Assembly (NCBI GenBank): GCA_029959085.1
Contig: JARWIR010000001.1
Coordinates: forward strand, 16,979,730-17,043,729
From: Nemophila menziesii
Lineage: Eukaryota; Streptophyta; Magnoliopsida; Boraginales; Hydrophyllaceae
Reading direction: 5' to 3'
DNA: 64,000 bases
Shown: in pieces, positions 45,495 to 57,343 of the stretch
Position numbering within the stretch: the stretch's first letter is position 1
Layout: each line of letters begins with the position of its first letter
The notes under the pieces: generated by a model
What the model was told of the DNA's origin: nothing
The model's database searches: none
The model's input: only the letters and a program-made list of their open reading frames with translations
Program-made: the position numbers and the translations under genes

Positions 45495-47770
45495 ATACCC
45501 GTGTTTGAAGACACTTAGAAAAACTGTTCCATGGATAGGAATCGAAATCCAAGTTTCCTGGGTGAAAATCAAGGTTAAGGTTAAGGTTAAGCTTAGGATT
45601 AAGGTTAATGTCAAGGTTAAGGTCAAGGTCAAGTTTAACTTTATGGTTAAGGTCAAGATTAAGATTAAAACTAATGTTAAGGTTAAGGTTAAGGGCTAAG
45701 TGTTAAGGTCAAGGTTTAGGTCGAGGTCAAGGTTACGATAAGGGAAATTTTAAGCTTAATGTTAAAATTAAAATCAAGGGTTAAGATTTAACGTTTAAGG
45801 TTTAAGATTAAGGTTTAACAAGATTTAAGGTCGAATATTAGCATGACTAATCTTCATCTGGTTAAGGTTGGGGGTAATGTTAAGGTTAAGGTTTAAATTT
45901 CAAGGTTTATGGTAAAGTTTAAGGTTAAATGTTAAGGTGATGGTTATGGTAAAGTTAAGGATAAGGTTTAAGCTTTAAGTTTTTAGTTTCCTGGTTCATG
46001 TTTCAAGGTTCAAGGTTAATATTAAGTTTTATCTTTAAAGTTAAGATTATGATTAATGTTACGTTTTAACTTTAAATTTATGATTATGGTTAAGGTTAAG
46101 TTAAGATTAAGGTGAATATGAAGGCGAAGGTTATAATTTAAGGTTTAAGGTTTCAAGTTTATGGGTTAAGGAGGTTAAATTTAAGGTTAAGGTTAAGGTA
46201 AAGGTGAAGATTAAGGTTTAAGGTTTAAGGTTTAAGGTTTAAGGTTAAGGTTAAGGTTAAGGTTAAGGTTAAGGTTAAGGTTAAGGTTAAGGTTAAGGTT
46301 AAGGTTAAGGTTAATGTTAAAATTAAGGTTAAGTTTAAGGTTAAGGTTTAGGTTAAAGGTTAAGGTTAAGGTTAAGGTTAAGGTTAATGTTAAGGTTAAG
46401 GTTAAGATTAAGGTTAAGGTTAAGGTTAAGTTTAAGGTTAAGGTTAAGGTTAAGGTTAAGGTTAAGGTTAAGGTTAAGGTTAAGGTTAAGGTTAAGGTTA
46501 AAGTTAAGATTAAGGTTAAGGTTAGGTTGCAATTAAGGTTAAGGTTTATAGGTAAGGGGATATGTTAAGGTTTAGGTTTATGGTTAAGGGTTATGGTTAG
46601 GGTTAAGCTTAAGCTTAAGGTTAACGTTAAGGCTATGGTTACGAGTAATGTTAAGGTTAAGGTCAATGTCAAGGTCATGCTCAAGACTAAGGTTAAAGCT
46701 AAGGATAAGGCCACGACTAAGGCTAAGGCTAATGCTAAGGCTAAGGATAAGGCTAAGGCTAAGGCTAAGGCTAAGGCTAAGGCTAAGGATAAGGCTAAGG
46801 CTAAGGCTAAGGCTAAGGCTAAGGCTAAGGCTAAGGCTAAGGCTAAGGCTAGGGCTAGGGCTAAGGCTAAGGCTAAGGCTAGGGCTAAGGCTAGGGCTAA
46901 GGCTATGGCTAAGTCTAAGGCTAAGGCTAAGGCTAAGGCTAAGGCTAAGCCTAAGGATAAGATTAAGGTTAAGGTTAAGCTTAAGTTTAAGGTTAATATT
47001 AACGTCAAGGTCAAGGTTAAGGTCAAGGTCAACTTAAGGTTAAGGTCCGGGTTAAGGTTAAGGTCAGGGTTAAGGTTAAGGTCAAGTTTGAGGTCAAAAT
47101 TATTGTCAAGGTAAAGGTTGAGGTTAAGGTTAAGGTTTAGGTTAATGTTAAGTATAAGGGTTAAGGTTAATGGTTAAGATTAATGGTGTCTTTGTTAAAC
47201 TTAATTTTATGTTCAAGATCTAAGGTTTAAGGGAGAATGTGATGTTGAGTAAGTGTACTTGGAAGATAGGTACCATGTAAATGTCTTACTCTTTTTTTTA
47301 GGTCAAGATCAGGGTCATGGTCAAGACTAAGGCTAATGCTAAGGCTAAGTTTAAGGCTAGGGATAAGGCCAAGGCTAAAGCTAAGGCTAAAGGCTAAGGT
47401 TAGGGCTAAGGATAAGTCTAAGACTAAGGCTAAGGCTAAGGCTAAGGTTAAGGTTAAAATTAAGTTTAAGGTTAAGATATACGTCAAGGTCAAGGTTAAG
47501 GTCAAGGTTAACTTAAGGTTAAGGTCAAGGTTAAGGTCAAAGTTGAGGTAAAGGATAAGGTCAAGTTTGCTGTCAAGGTTAAGGTCAAGGTTTAGGTCAA
47601 GGTTATTGTTAAGGTAAAGGTTGAGGTTAAGGTTAAGGATTAAGTTAGTGTTAAGTCTAAGGGTTAATGGAAATGGTTAAAGTTTAGGTCTAGGTTAAGG
47701 TTAATTTTATGTTTAAGATTTAAAAATTAAAATTTAAGGGTTACAGTTAAATATTAATAAGATTTAAGGT
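45495..47770 (+). repeat. Telomere-like hexamer array (TTAAGG/CTAAGG), block 1
   Basis: Over 2 kb of degenerate hexamer repeats. It opens with scattered AAGGTTAAGG and AAGGTCAAGG units, becomes nearly pure GGTTAA at 46235-46312 and 46355-46505, then changes to nearly pure GGCTAA at 46700-46955, and ends in mixed units. A recurring linker (GGGAGAATGTGATGTTGAG) splits it near 47231. Open frames across it give (KV)n, (KA)n and (LA)n strings and are not genes. The unit differs from the plant telomere unit TTTAGGG. Confidence 0.85.
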
Positions 47771-48212
47771 CTAAGGGAGAATGTGATGTTAAGTAAGTGT
47801 ACTTGGAAGAGAGGGACCATAGAATTCCCTTACTTTTTTCTTCTAGATATATGTTGACGTATGTTGTGCTAGATTTGATTATTATAGGTATCTTGTTACG
47901 TTTTGTATTGTGTTAAACGACATCGAGCGTCTATAGGCCCTACAAATATTATGGATATTATGCATTTTATTAAAAATAAATAAATTAAACGGTATATTAA
48001 ATTAATATCAAATAATCACTAATTAATACTTAAGTAACTAAATAATGTAAATATGCATTAAATAATTCATATAATATTGTTTGAAACATACAATAAATAT
48101 AAAATCTATCTTATTAAATTCAATTAATAGACAAATTTGTAAGGTAAGTGGATTTTTATATTTATTTTTTATTATTTAAAAGATGGTAAAATCAATTAAT
48201 TACAACCATGTA
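47771..48212 (+). repeat. Linker and start of the satellite, left part
   Basis: The linker (GGGAGAATGTGATGTTAAG, then GTACTTGGAAGAGAGGGACC) is followed by an AT-rich stretch containing GTATCTTGTTACGTTTT and by the ~290-bp satellite. The same order is found at 57046-57343 and 59136 onward. It is cut at 48212 by LINE D. Confidence 0.75.
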
Positions 48213-48313
48213 TTTTTTTTGTTTACAATAGAGGCCATTAGGACCGTGAAATACAAATACTAATTACGAAACATTGATTCAAGTCCTGAGCTGAAGATAA
48301 GCCGAGGAGTCTT

Positions 48314-51300
48314 CTACCTAAGTCTGTCCTTGGTAAGTAAATGCCAAATATCATCCGGAGGATCCTCAGAACAGGAGTAAAGGACCCTTTGGTGGAGGCC
48401 ACGTCGCGCATGCCAATCCGCACATTTATTCTCCTTACTATAAATGTGTCTAATAGAGAACCCCAGATTCCTAAGTAAACTTTCCTGGATCTTACCTATC
48501 CATTTCGAACCAGGGCCATGCCCTGCGCTCACTTGCTCAATTAGCTGCAATACTTCAACAGAGTCGACTTCAATATGAAGTTTAATGCATTCCATCTGTT
48601 CCGCTAGCAAAATACCTTCATGTAATGCCACCAACTCACAAATCACCGACAAGTTACTACGAACACTCCTCGAAAACCCACATTTCCATGTCCCCTTCGA
48701 ATCTCTAATTACGCCACCCGCTCCGCCTTTGGACTTACACCTGCTCAAACTCCCATCTATATTAAGTTTTAAACCAATAACCGGCTTCGACCAACTCACA
48801 AACTCAACTCCGGATCTCGTTCTTCTACTACAACTTCCATCCGAACCCCACACACTCGTATAGCTCCATGCTAAAGCCTTACTCTTATTTAATAACCCCT
48901 CGGAAGAGGGAGGGATACCCCTTCAGAAGATACTCTCGTTCCTTTCTGACCAAATGACCTCAACAGTTGCTATGAAGAAGGTATTCCATGCATACCTGCA
49001 AAAAGCAAACTACAGAAGATGTTCTTGTTCCACCATCTTAAAACCCGGGCCGGTGAGTCTTCCGCTTGAACTAGAATTTTGTCCCCAACTTGACTCAACG
49101 AATCTGCAGAAAAAAGCTGATGCTGCTCCTCGTTACCCTGGTTCTAAAAGCCCCGCGACATGAACCTTTCTTCTTCAGCCCAACCTGAATTAACCCAACC
49201 ACGATTACCACCGCTCAGCTGCAGATTCACGCGAACAGAAGCCAACTCCCTGCTGCATTCCGAAACCAATCACACCGTGAATTCTGAATCGCTATAGCTG
49301 CTTTCTCGGAAGCTGGACACACCTCCTCCAAAATATCCCCTCGATTACTCACCCCTCGCCCCCTAAATTCAACACCCCTGTCCAACTCCTCCACCAACTC
49401 CCACGCCACTGCAGCCGCCCCTATACTCCTCACCTTCTTCCAAAACCCTTTCACCACTGGGCACTCTCTATAAATGCAGAGAGTTCTCATCCTTCAACCC
49501 TCACCAAATACATAACCTAGACACCTCCCTACCCCGATTAAAGAGGTTAAGACTAGTAGCTAGCCTGTCTAACATAACTCTCCAAACAAATACTCTAGCC
49601 TTCTGTGGGCACTGAATTTTCCAAATCTTGCTCCACCTCGTCTCATCAGCTACTGAATTTTGTACCTGATCACAATAAGCGGTCTTAACTGTAAAGACCC
49701 CTTGAATATATTTTTCCCATACTAATACATCCGAATTATCCCCACCGAACTGAAATTGAATATTCCCAAGCTCCAGTAGCTTTGAAACTGGAAGTAAAGA
49801 CTAAAGCCTCTCTCCATCCCATGAACCATCCGCCAAACAAAACTCAGTAACCATTTTAAAAAGCTCCCTACCTTCAATGACTTGAAGATCTAATGTAATT
49901 AACCAGAAAGCAACCTTCCTACCGTTTTGTAAGGACCACCGGTATCCCGGGCTAACTACGGCAATACCTCCCACGATGGCTCTACAAATCTGAGAATCTG
50001 TAGGTTTATTAACATAGTGTAGAATACTCAACCTAAAATATTTATTACGCAATGCCTTAACCCATAAAGTATCCTAATCATGAAGTACGTTCCATCCTAA
50101 CTTGCCCAACAATGCCTTATTCATATCTTCCGCTTTACGAAAACCCAATCCACCCACGTTCTTAGGACGTCAAATATCTTACCAAGCAACCAGTGGATCT
50201 GTCTTTGATCATTGAGGAACCCTATATGAAATTTCTCTGAATTTGGTATATTTCATCACAAACGTACCCTAGAAGACGCTCCACTTGCATGATATACATC
50301 GGTTTAGCACTCAGAACTGACTGGGCAAGAGTTATGTGCCAAACCAATGATAAAGTACTCTCTTTCAACTTAGCTAAAGATCCTTTCAAGCTGCTGATCA
50401 TCTCACCATAAAAATCACGGGGCCTTCTTCCTGACAGAATAGGAAAACCTAAATACTTCCCCGATTCCATCCCTCTAGAATACCCACTACGATCTGTAAT
50501 CTCCTTGGCAAGCTCCTCATCAATGTTTCGAGAAAAATACATAAGTGACTTCTCCTTACTGATTGTCTGGCCCGCATCATGACATAATAAATTCAAAGTG
50601 TCCTGCAAAAGAGTCAAATTATGAACAGAAGCCCCCGAAAAGAGTATTAAATCATCAGCAAAAAAATGTGTGAGATAGGAAACCCCCCTGAGTTCAGTTG
50701 AATAGGTCGTCAATCTTGACTTTCCACTAGGATTTGAATAAGGAGAGACAATCTTTCCATACAAATTACCAATAAATACGGTGAAATTGGATCCCCCTGG
50801 CGAATGCCTCTAAGGGGCTTGAACTTGTCTAAAGGTGCGCCTTTCCAAAGCACACTAAATTCATTGTTTGCGATGCCAGATATAACAACATCAATCCAAA
50901 TCTTCGGGATACATATATCCTCCAGCGACTCCTTAATGAAATACCACCTAACCTTATCCTTCGCCTTCTCAAGATCCACCTTGATAGCCATTTAACATTT
51001 CTTACCCTTTGTATGTCTAAGAAAATGGTCAATCTCGCTAACTAGTACTACATTGTCGATATTGGATCGGTTTGGTAAAAAATTACTTTGAAACAGACCA
51101 ATAAACTTAGCTAAAAGGGGATGCATGCGATTAACCAGAACTTTCACACAGATCTTATAGCAAACATTTATAAGACTAATCAGACAAAACTGAGTGATAT
51201 ATTAAGGCCTCCCTACCTTAGGAATAAGGTGTATAAAGGTCCCTAGAACTTCCCTCGTAAAAAACCCATCCCGTAAGGCACGCCGAATCATATCTACCAC

Positions 51301-52767
51301 CGAAGAACCAACAACATCCCAACATTTTTGATAAAAACCAACATTCATACCGTTAGGACCCGGCGCTTTATGTGGTTTCATTTGGAAAGTAGCCACGGGT
51401 ACCTCCTCCATCGTAATCCGCTCTTCAAGAGAGGATATAGCAGCCCCTCTCAGCCTTCGTAGGTGAGGTAACAAAAACCTAACAGGGGACGCTTCTGAAG
51501 TCGCGAACAACTCAATCAAAAAGTTACGGACCCACGCAGCCTCTCTATCCTCATCCAATATCCGTAAATCATTACTATCCTTAATACTATATTTACTGGT
51601 ACTATTCCTCCGAATGCGAACCGCCAAATGATAATATTTGGTGTTGTGTTCACCAGAATTAACCCAAGTGGACTTAGCCCGCTCAAACCAATGAAGTTAT
51701 TCTTGCGCTAAGACACTCTCATATTCCCTACGAAGTATTTTCTACAAATTAACTAAGGACACATTATAAACAATCTGAATTGATCTTTGTATACCCGCAA
51801 TCCGAGCTAATAGCCTTCGTTTCTTCCGGAATATGTCTCCAAATACCTCAAACTTCCATCTCTCCAAACCATTACGAATTACCTCAAGATTCTCCACCAG
51901 ATTACCACTCTCCTATCCCCAAATCTTACCCACAAAATTATTGAAACTCTCGTGAAGACCCCAAGCGACCTCGAATCTGAAACGGCGTTTAGGTCTACTA
52001 CTTAACTGGGGTGGGGAAAGCATAATAAGAAGCGGCGCGTGATCCGAATGGATACGAGGAAGATGAAGGACCCTTGTCCTTCTGAAACATTCACGCCAAT
52101 ATAAATTTCCATACACTCTATCCAACCATTCTAAAACTCTCATACCCGTGTTCCAAGAGTTACTCCATGTGTATCTCGGTCCCTCAAAACCAAGGTCATC
52201 TAACGCACATTGACATCGCCACCTCTCGAGTATAGACAAAAGATTATCCGAGACTTCCACACCTCCCAAATTATCTTTCGGTACTCTCACCTGATTAAAA
52301 ACCCCAAAAACAAGCCACGGCTCCATAAAACTAGCAGCTGCTAACTCAAGAGCATCCCAGAGAAACTCCCAAACCCACTCTCTCAGACTAGCGTACACTG
52401 CTGAAAGGATCCAAGGAACACACGAATCACTAGTAATACGTACATTAATAACTTGTTTCCCTGTCGATAAAAGTTTAACTCCAATCTCCTTACTATTCCA
52501 TAAAATCCATATACCACCCAAAAAACCGATAGCATCCACTCATATAGATTGAGACATATGTAATGGTTTGATAATCCTAGTCACCTCGGCCCCCGCTGCT
52601 TTCTTTTCAACCTTAATCAAAATAAGAGGTATGTGTCTCGCCTTCATCTCATTAAATGTCCTTCTGAACTCCGATCTGTTAGCTCCCCTGCAATTCCAAA
52701 ACAAAACTTTGGGTGGGTCCCCTAAAAAGGTCCCTCTCTCTTGTAATAATTCACCGTTGTATGACAT
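48314..52767 (-). pseudogene. LINE D ORF2: endonuclease, RT, zinc-binding region, RNase H
   Basis: The endonuclease begins with VLFWNCRGANRSEF (52767-52540) and, after a TGA, continues to 51913 with LVFGVFNQV (the catalytic GDFN is changed to GVFN) and SDHAPLLIML. RT shows the KAPGPNGMNVGFYQ block (51350), RQGDPISPYLL (50795) and the catalytic FADD (50660). The zinc-binding part (50050-49230) is broken. The RNase H domain (48853-48314) is open and has all four acidic positions: KLNIDGS, CELVALHEG, HIEVDSVEV and NKCADWHAR. Stops and shifts occur between the domains. Confidence 0.85.
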
Positions 52768-52867
52768 AATAAAAAATTAAGTAGAACATTGACCCTCAAC
52801 TACACAAAGAAACAAAAGAAAAATACAAAGGATACTATACACCAAAGCCCAAAAACAAAGACGCTAA

Positions 52868-55549
52868 TCAATTGCTCCTTAGGAGATCAAAATCTCCATC
52901 CGAGTTGTCCATATCCGTACTACCTAGAGCCACACTCATAGCCTGTCTCTCGTCGTGTTGAGCAACCTCGGTTGAGTCACCAGCCCCGGTCGACACCATG
53001 TTCAAATCTGATGCGCCTAGGTCCTCTAATCCCAAAACCTCATCCACAGCTCCAGAAACACCCATCTCCTTATTCGACTCCAATCCACTCCCAACCCTCC
53101 CACTTTTTGTGGAAATCTGTGAAGTTACCCCGCTTTGCTGGACAGTCCCTTCTTCTATTACTGGAGCCCGAGTCTGTCTCAGCCCCCCTTCTCTGTATTC
53201 TGAAAATTACTCCGGTCTATAAATGTATCCACCTTACCAAGTTCTAAGTCCAGTCCCACCTTGACCACACCATCTCTCTCCACCAGGTCTAAACCCACAT
53301 TACTCCTCCTAGCCGTCGGAACTACATTAGAATCAATTGTGGCTTCTCCCAAATCTTGCCCTACTCCACTTCCCACCAAAGACCCGTTATTATGCACAAA
53401 TTCCGTACTCATAACGCCCAAACTTGAAACCCCCTTACGCACAATATATTGTTCATCTAATGGCACGAAAACCCGCTCTCTCCCCTCCAGACTACTCCCT
53501 ACCTCATCACCACTCACTTTGCTTTTACTCATGACTTTACCCTTGTCGTTCTTTCTCGAAGCTGTTGGGGGTACAAGATCCCCATCTATGCTTTGCTTAT
53601 TTCTCGAGTCAAAAAACCTGCCTTGCAGACCTTCTGATTGAGTATTAATAACGATATGAGATGGACTCCAATGCCCACTTCCCGGTTTTCATTAGCCACC
53701 CTATTACCCATCCGTGGAACCCCCACTTTTATGCTAGGAACAGTATCTCTCCCAATATTGTCTCCATCACCGAGGTTGTAAAGTACATCGTATCCAGAAC
53801 CCTTACCTACCTTGGATGAAGAAGGTACATCATGTTTAGTCTTGTGTGGAGTTCCCACCGGACTTTTCCCACTGATATTTGCTCCTCTATGCCCGACCTT
53901 AACAGCCTGAGTACCTCCCCTCCTAGATGGCCTACCTCGGGATCTAATAACCGTCATCCAATCTTCGTAAACTTGCTTAGTTGCCTCCCCACTCTGTCCC
54001 TCAACCTTATCCCCTTCTATCTGAAATCCTTCCTGAACTGTCACACCTTGAACCCTCAGATTAAGACTCGGACAATCCCCTTTCAGATGGCCAAACTTAA
54101 CACACGATTTTTTTTTAAGTGGAGGCCTTCGTACTCTACCTTCTGAAGGTGATCTTGAATTCAGATGGTCGGGACTAGGGGTCTGTCTAAAATCAACCTC
54201 TACAACAATCCGTGCAAATTTCCCTCTTTCTCTCGACCTAGTAAACAAGTCAATATGTACCAATTTCCAATTATATTACCTAACGCGGAAAGAATATCCT
54301 CTATATAGTTGATTAAAGGAAGCCACGATAATCGCACCCAGACCGTAGTTCTAGTTATCGGTTTATCGCTCGGCATAAAGGACGGGCCCCGAGCTCTCAC
54401 AATCAGATAGCGATCTAACACCCATCCAAGGTCCCCCATTCAAAGCCTTTTCATAATCCGTGGAACTCGAAAAAAGGGCCAAAAATAACCAAAATCCATC
54501 TCAAACAGGTCCATGTGAGCCCTTGGTGCACAAATTTGGTTCAGCTTATTTAATAAATACTTAAACCCAACGTTATACCCTAAGAGCCGGATAATAAGCG
54601 ATCGATCCCATACCTTACACCCTTCCCGTTTCCGCGATGCCGTTCTCACCAGATGGGGATATGTCTGATCATCTACAGGGATATCATCCTCCATAAGAAA
54701 TGGGTCCAGTATCGGTACAAACTCCTCCTCCGGTTGCTTCTCCTTTCTCCCCAAAAACTGATCCTCATTTGTGCCCGCTGATGAATTACCCTCTCCCAAT
54801 TCCAACTGCCCTCGAAATTCCTCCAGATATGATTTAATCAGTGTATTGTTATCCGTACCAGGCCCCATCTTGATATCATTTACCTCGTCCACTCTTCCAT
54901 TTTCCCCTGTACTCTGTATTCTACCACCATCCAAACCACACAAATCAGTAACAGTGACATAATTTATACCTGAGGTTATGGCCATCTGATGCGGTGGATT
55001 GTCAGTCAATTGCATTTGCCTATCAACCGCGCTAAACATCGGATTCTCGAAGAGTCTATCCTCACTCTGCTGATCTCGAATGACGATTGCCAACGAATTA
55101 CCCGCCTTCGGGTCGCCATCCCCAACCCTCCTATCCTAATTAATGCTGTGATTATTCTGAACCCCTTTTAGCGTTAAGACTTGAGTCTGCTGCTGTCTAT
55201 CATCTCTTAACGCCAGCGATAATTCATTGCATTCTTCATAGTTCAGAGTCCGTTTTGGGATTCTGCCTCTTTCTCCGATCGATACAGTACTCTGTGGTGA
55301 GATTGCACCCAATTGCTCTGTAATAGGATTGTCCAGCATGTAGAATTTTAGCCTCTTGGTGGATAATTTCTTGACACTACGCGTCAAAGCTTTAGTAGGA
55401 GTGGCTGTTGTGACCGGGGTGGAGGGGAGTGAAACAACACGGTGTTTACCAGATTTCTCCTTGCTCAGGCTCGGCCGACCACCAATATCAGGGAGGGGAG
55501 GTGGCGGCGGCCGCCTCTGATTTGACATAGTAGACCGTTGACATCCCAA
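52868..55549 (-). pseudogene. LINE D ORF1: DUF4283 and CCHC knuckle
   Basis: It starts at the ATG near 55525 (MSNQRRPPPPPLPDIGG) and is read through an in-frame TAG at 55136 and a TGA at 54440. A frameshift follows near 54230. The RRM-like DUF4283 domain lies at about 54620-54230 (VWDRSLIIRLLGYNVGFKYL, VLDRYLIVRARGPSFMPSDK, TTVWVRLSWLPLINYIEDIL). A degenerate knuckle follows near 54100 (CVKFGHLKGDC, second Cys replaced by Phe). A long polar tail with more breaks runs to 52868. ORF1 proteins bind the element's RNA. Confidence 0.78.
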
Positions 55550-55684
55550 TAAGGAAATAAAATTCTATACAAGGAAAGAAAAGGAACTAAAAGGAAAGAA
55601 AACTATCATTGACCAATGTATAGTCTAGAGAGAAAATATTTAAAAGATGTCAAATTATACGTTTCGACAAGTTACACTCATGTA

Positions 55685-56224
55685 TTATTGATTTCAATTA
55701 ATTACCAAATAAGTAAGGTAAGTTAAATTGTTTTGTTTTTATTAGTAAAAATACGGTAATAGCATTTAATAGCAATTAATGATTGAGTGGCCAAAAATAA
55801 TCATGACCACCACTTATATAAAGGATCTGGACAATAGAAAAAATCTTTAAGATATACAATAAATATAAACTCTATCTTATTGAATTTAATTAATGGACAA
55901 ATTTGTAAGGTAAGTGGATTTTTTATATTTATTTTTATTATTTAATAGATCGTAAAATCAATTAAATGCAACCATGTTTTATTGATTTCAATTAATGGTC
56001 AAATAAGTAAGGTAAGTTAAATTGTTTTGTTTTTATAAGTAAAAGTACGGTAAAAGCATTTAAAAACAATTAATGATTGTTGGGTTAGAAATACTCCTGG
56101 CCACCACTTATCTAGATGATCTGTATCGTAGGAAAAATCTTTGTTTTATAATAGCCAAATAAGTAAGGTAAGTTAAATTGTTTTGTTTTTATGTTTATTA
56201 GTAAAAATACGGTAAAAATATTTG
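55685..56224 (+). repeat. ~290-bp AT-rich satellite, part 1
   Basis: About two units. Each contains GATTTCAATTAATGGACAAA, GTAAGGTAAGTTAAATTG, CCACCACTTATGTAGAGG and AGGATCTGGACCGTAG, and a second TCAATTAATGGACAAATTTG sub-repeat. Unit starts at 55690 and 55984 are 294 bp apart. Confidence 0.8.
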
Positions 56225-56231
56225 ATAGCGA

Positions 56232-57130
56232 TTCAAGGTCAAGGTCAAGTTCATGGGAAAGACTAAGGCTAAGGCTACGGATAAGGCCAAGTATAAGGCC
56301 AAGGATAAGGCCAAGGATTAGGCCAAGGATAAGGCTAAGGCTAGGGCTAAGACTAAGGCTAAGACTAAGGCTAACACTAAGGATAAGGTTAATGCTAAGG
56401 TTAAGTTTAAGTTTAAGGTTAAGATTAACGTCAAAGTCAAGTTTAAGGTAAAGGTTGAGGTTAAGGTTAAGGTTTAGGTAATGTTAAGTCTAAGCGTTAA
56501 GGTTAATGGTTAAGGTTAATGGTTCAGATTAATGGCTAAGGTTAAGGTCTAGGTTAAACTTAATTTTATGTTCAAGATTTAAGGTTTAAAGGAGAATATG
56601 ATGTTGAGTAAGTGTACTTGGAAGAGAGGGACCATGTAATTATCTTACTTCTGTTTTTAGGTCAAGGTCAAGGTCATGGTCATGGTCAACACCAAGGCTA
56701 AGGCTAAGGGTAGGGCTAAGTCTAAGGCTACGTGTAAGGCTAAGGATAATACTAAGACTAAGGCTAAGGTTAAGGTTAAGGTTAAGGTTAAGTTTAAGGT
56801 TAAAATTAACATCAAGGTCAAGGTTAAGGTCAAGGTTAACTTAAGGTTAAGGTTAAGTTTGAGGTTAAGGTTATTGTTAAGGTAAAGGTTGAGGTTAAGG
56901 TTAAGGTTTAGGTTAATGTTAAGTCTAAAGGTTAAGATTAATGGTTAAAGTTTAGGTCTAGGTTAAGGTTAATTTTATGTTTAAGATCTAAAACTTAAAA
57001 TTTAAGGTTTAAGGTTAAATATTAATAAGATTTAAGGTTTAAGGGAGAATGTAATGTTAAGTAAGTGTACTTGGAACTTGGAAGAGAGGGACCATGGTAT
57101 TTCCTTACTTCTTTTTTCTAGATATATGTC
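56232..57130 (+). repeat. Telomere-like hexamer array, block 2, with linkers
   Basis: The same TTAAGG/CTAAGG/TCAAGG hexamers as block 1, in two sub-blocks divided by the linker near 56582 and closed by a linker near 57046. Overall it matches the right half of block 1 (47300-47835). Confidence 0.82.
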
Positions 57131-57343
57131 GACATATGTTGTGCTAGCTTTGATTGTTATAGGTATCTTGTTACGTTTTTGTACTGTCTTAAACGACATC
57201 GATCGTCTAGAGGTCTTAAAAGGATTATAAATATAATGTATTTTATAAAAAATCAATAAATCAAACGGTATATTTAGTTAGTATCAAATAATCACTAAAA
57301 CTTAACTAAAATAAATAATGTAAATATGCAATAAATAATTTAT
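57131..57343 (+). repeat. AT-rich junction, second copy
   Basis: Homologous to 47860-48075 (shared GTATCTTGTTACGTTTT, TTAAACGACATCGA and TATCAAATAATCACTAA). It is interrupted at 57344 by the MULE and resumes at 59136. Confidence 0.75.

Larger units (their letters stand above)
48213..55671 (-). mobile_element. LINE D, full-length L1-like element with target duplication
   Basis: 7.46 kb on the minus strand, flanked by an imperfect 13-bp duplication (TTACAACCATGTA at 48200-48212, TTACACTCATGTA at 55672-55684, 11/13). A T-run at 48213-48220 is the poly(A) tail seen in reverse. It has an ORF1, an ORF2 with all domains, and a short 5' leader (55550-55671). It sits inside a satellite unit, which resumes in register on both sides. 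Several stops and shifts show that it is dead. Confidence 0.85.

Noticed and set aside
46230..46510. Genuine plant telomeric repeat
   Set aside because: The unit is TTAAGG, not TTTAGGG. I saw no TTTAGGG run in the window, and the array is internal.
46314..47114. Long open frames encoding (KV)n, (KA)n, (RL)n and (LA)n strings on both strands
   Set aside because: They are forced by the hexamer repeats and appear in several frames at once. There is no start context or domain.
45491..47944. A 2.45-kb LTR from TGTAATACCC to GGCCCTACA
   Set aside because: No matching 5-bp target duplication flanks it. The second copy of the right side (near 57220) runs through without the CCCTACA end, so this is not a terminus.
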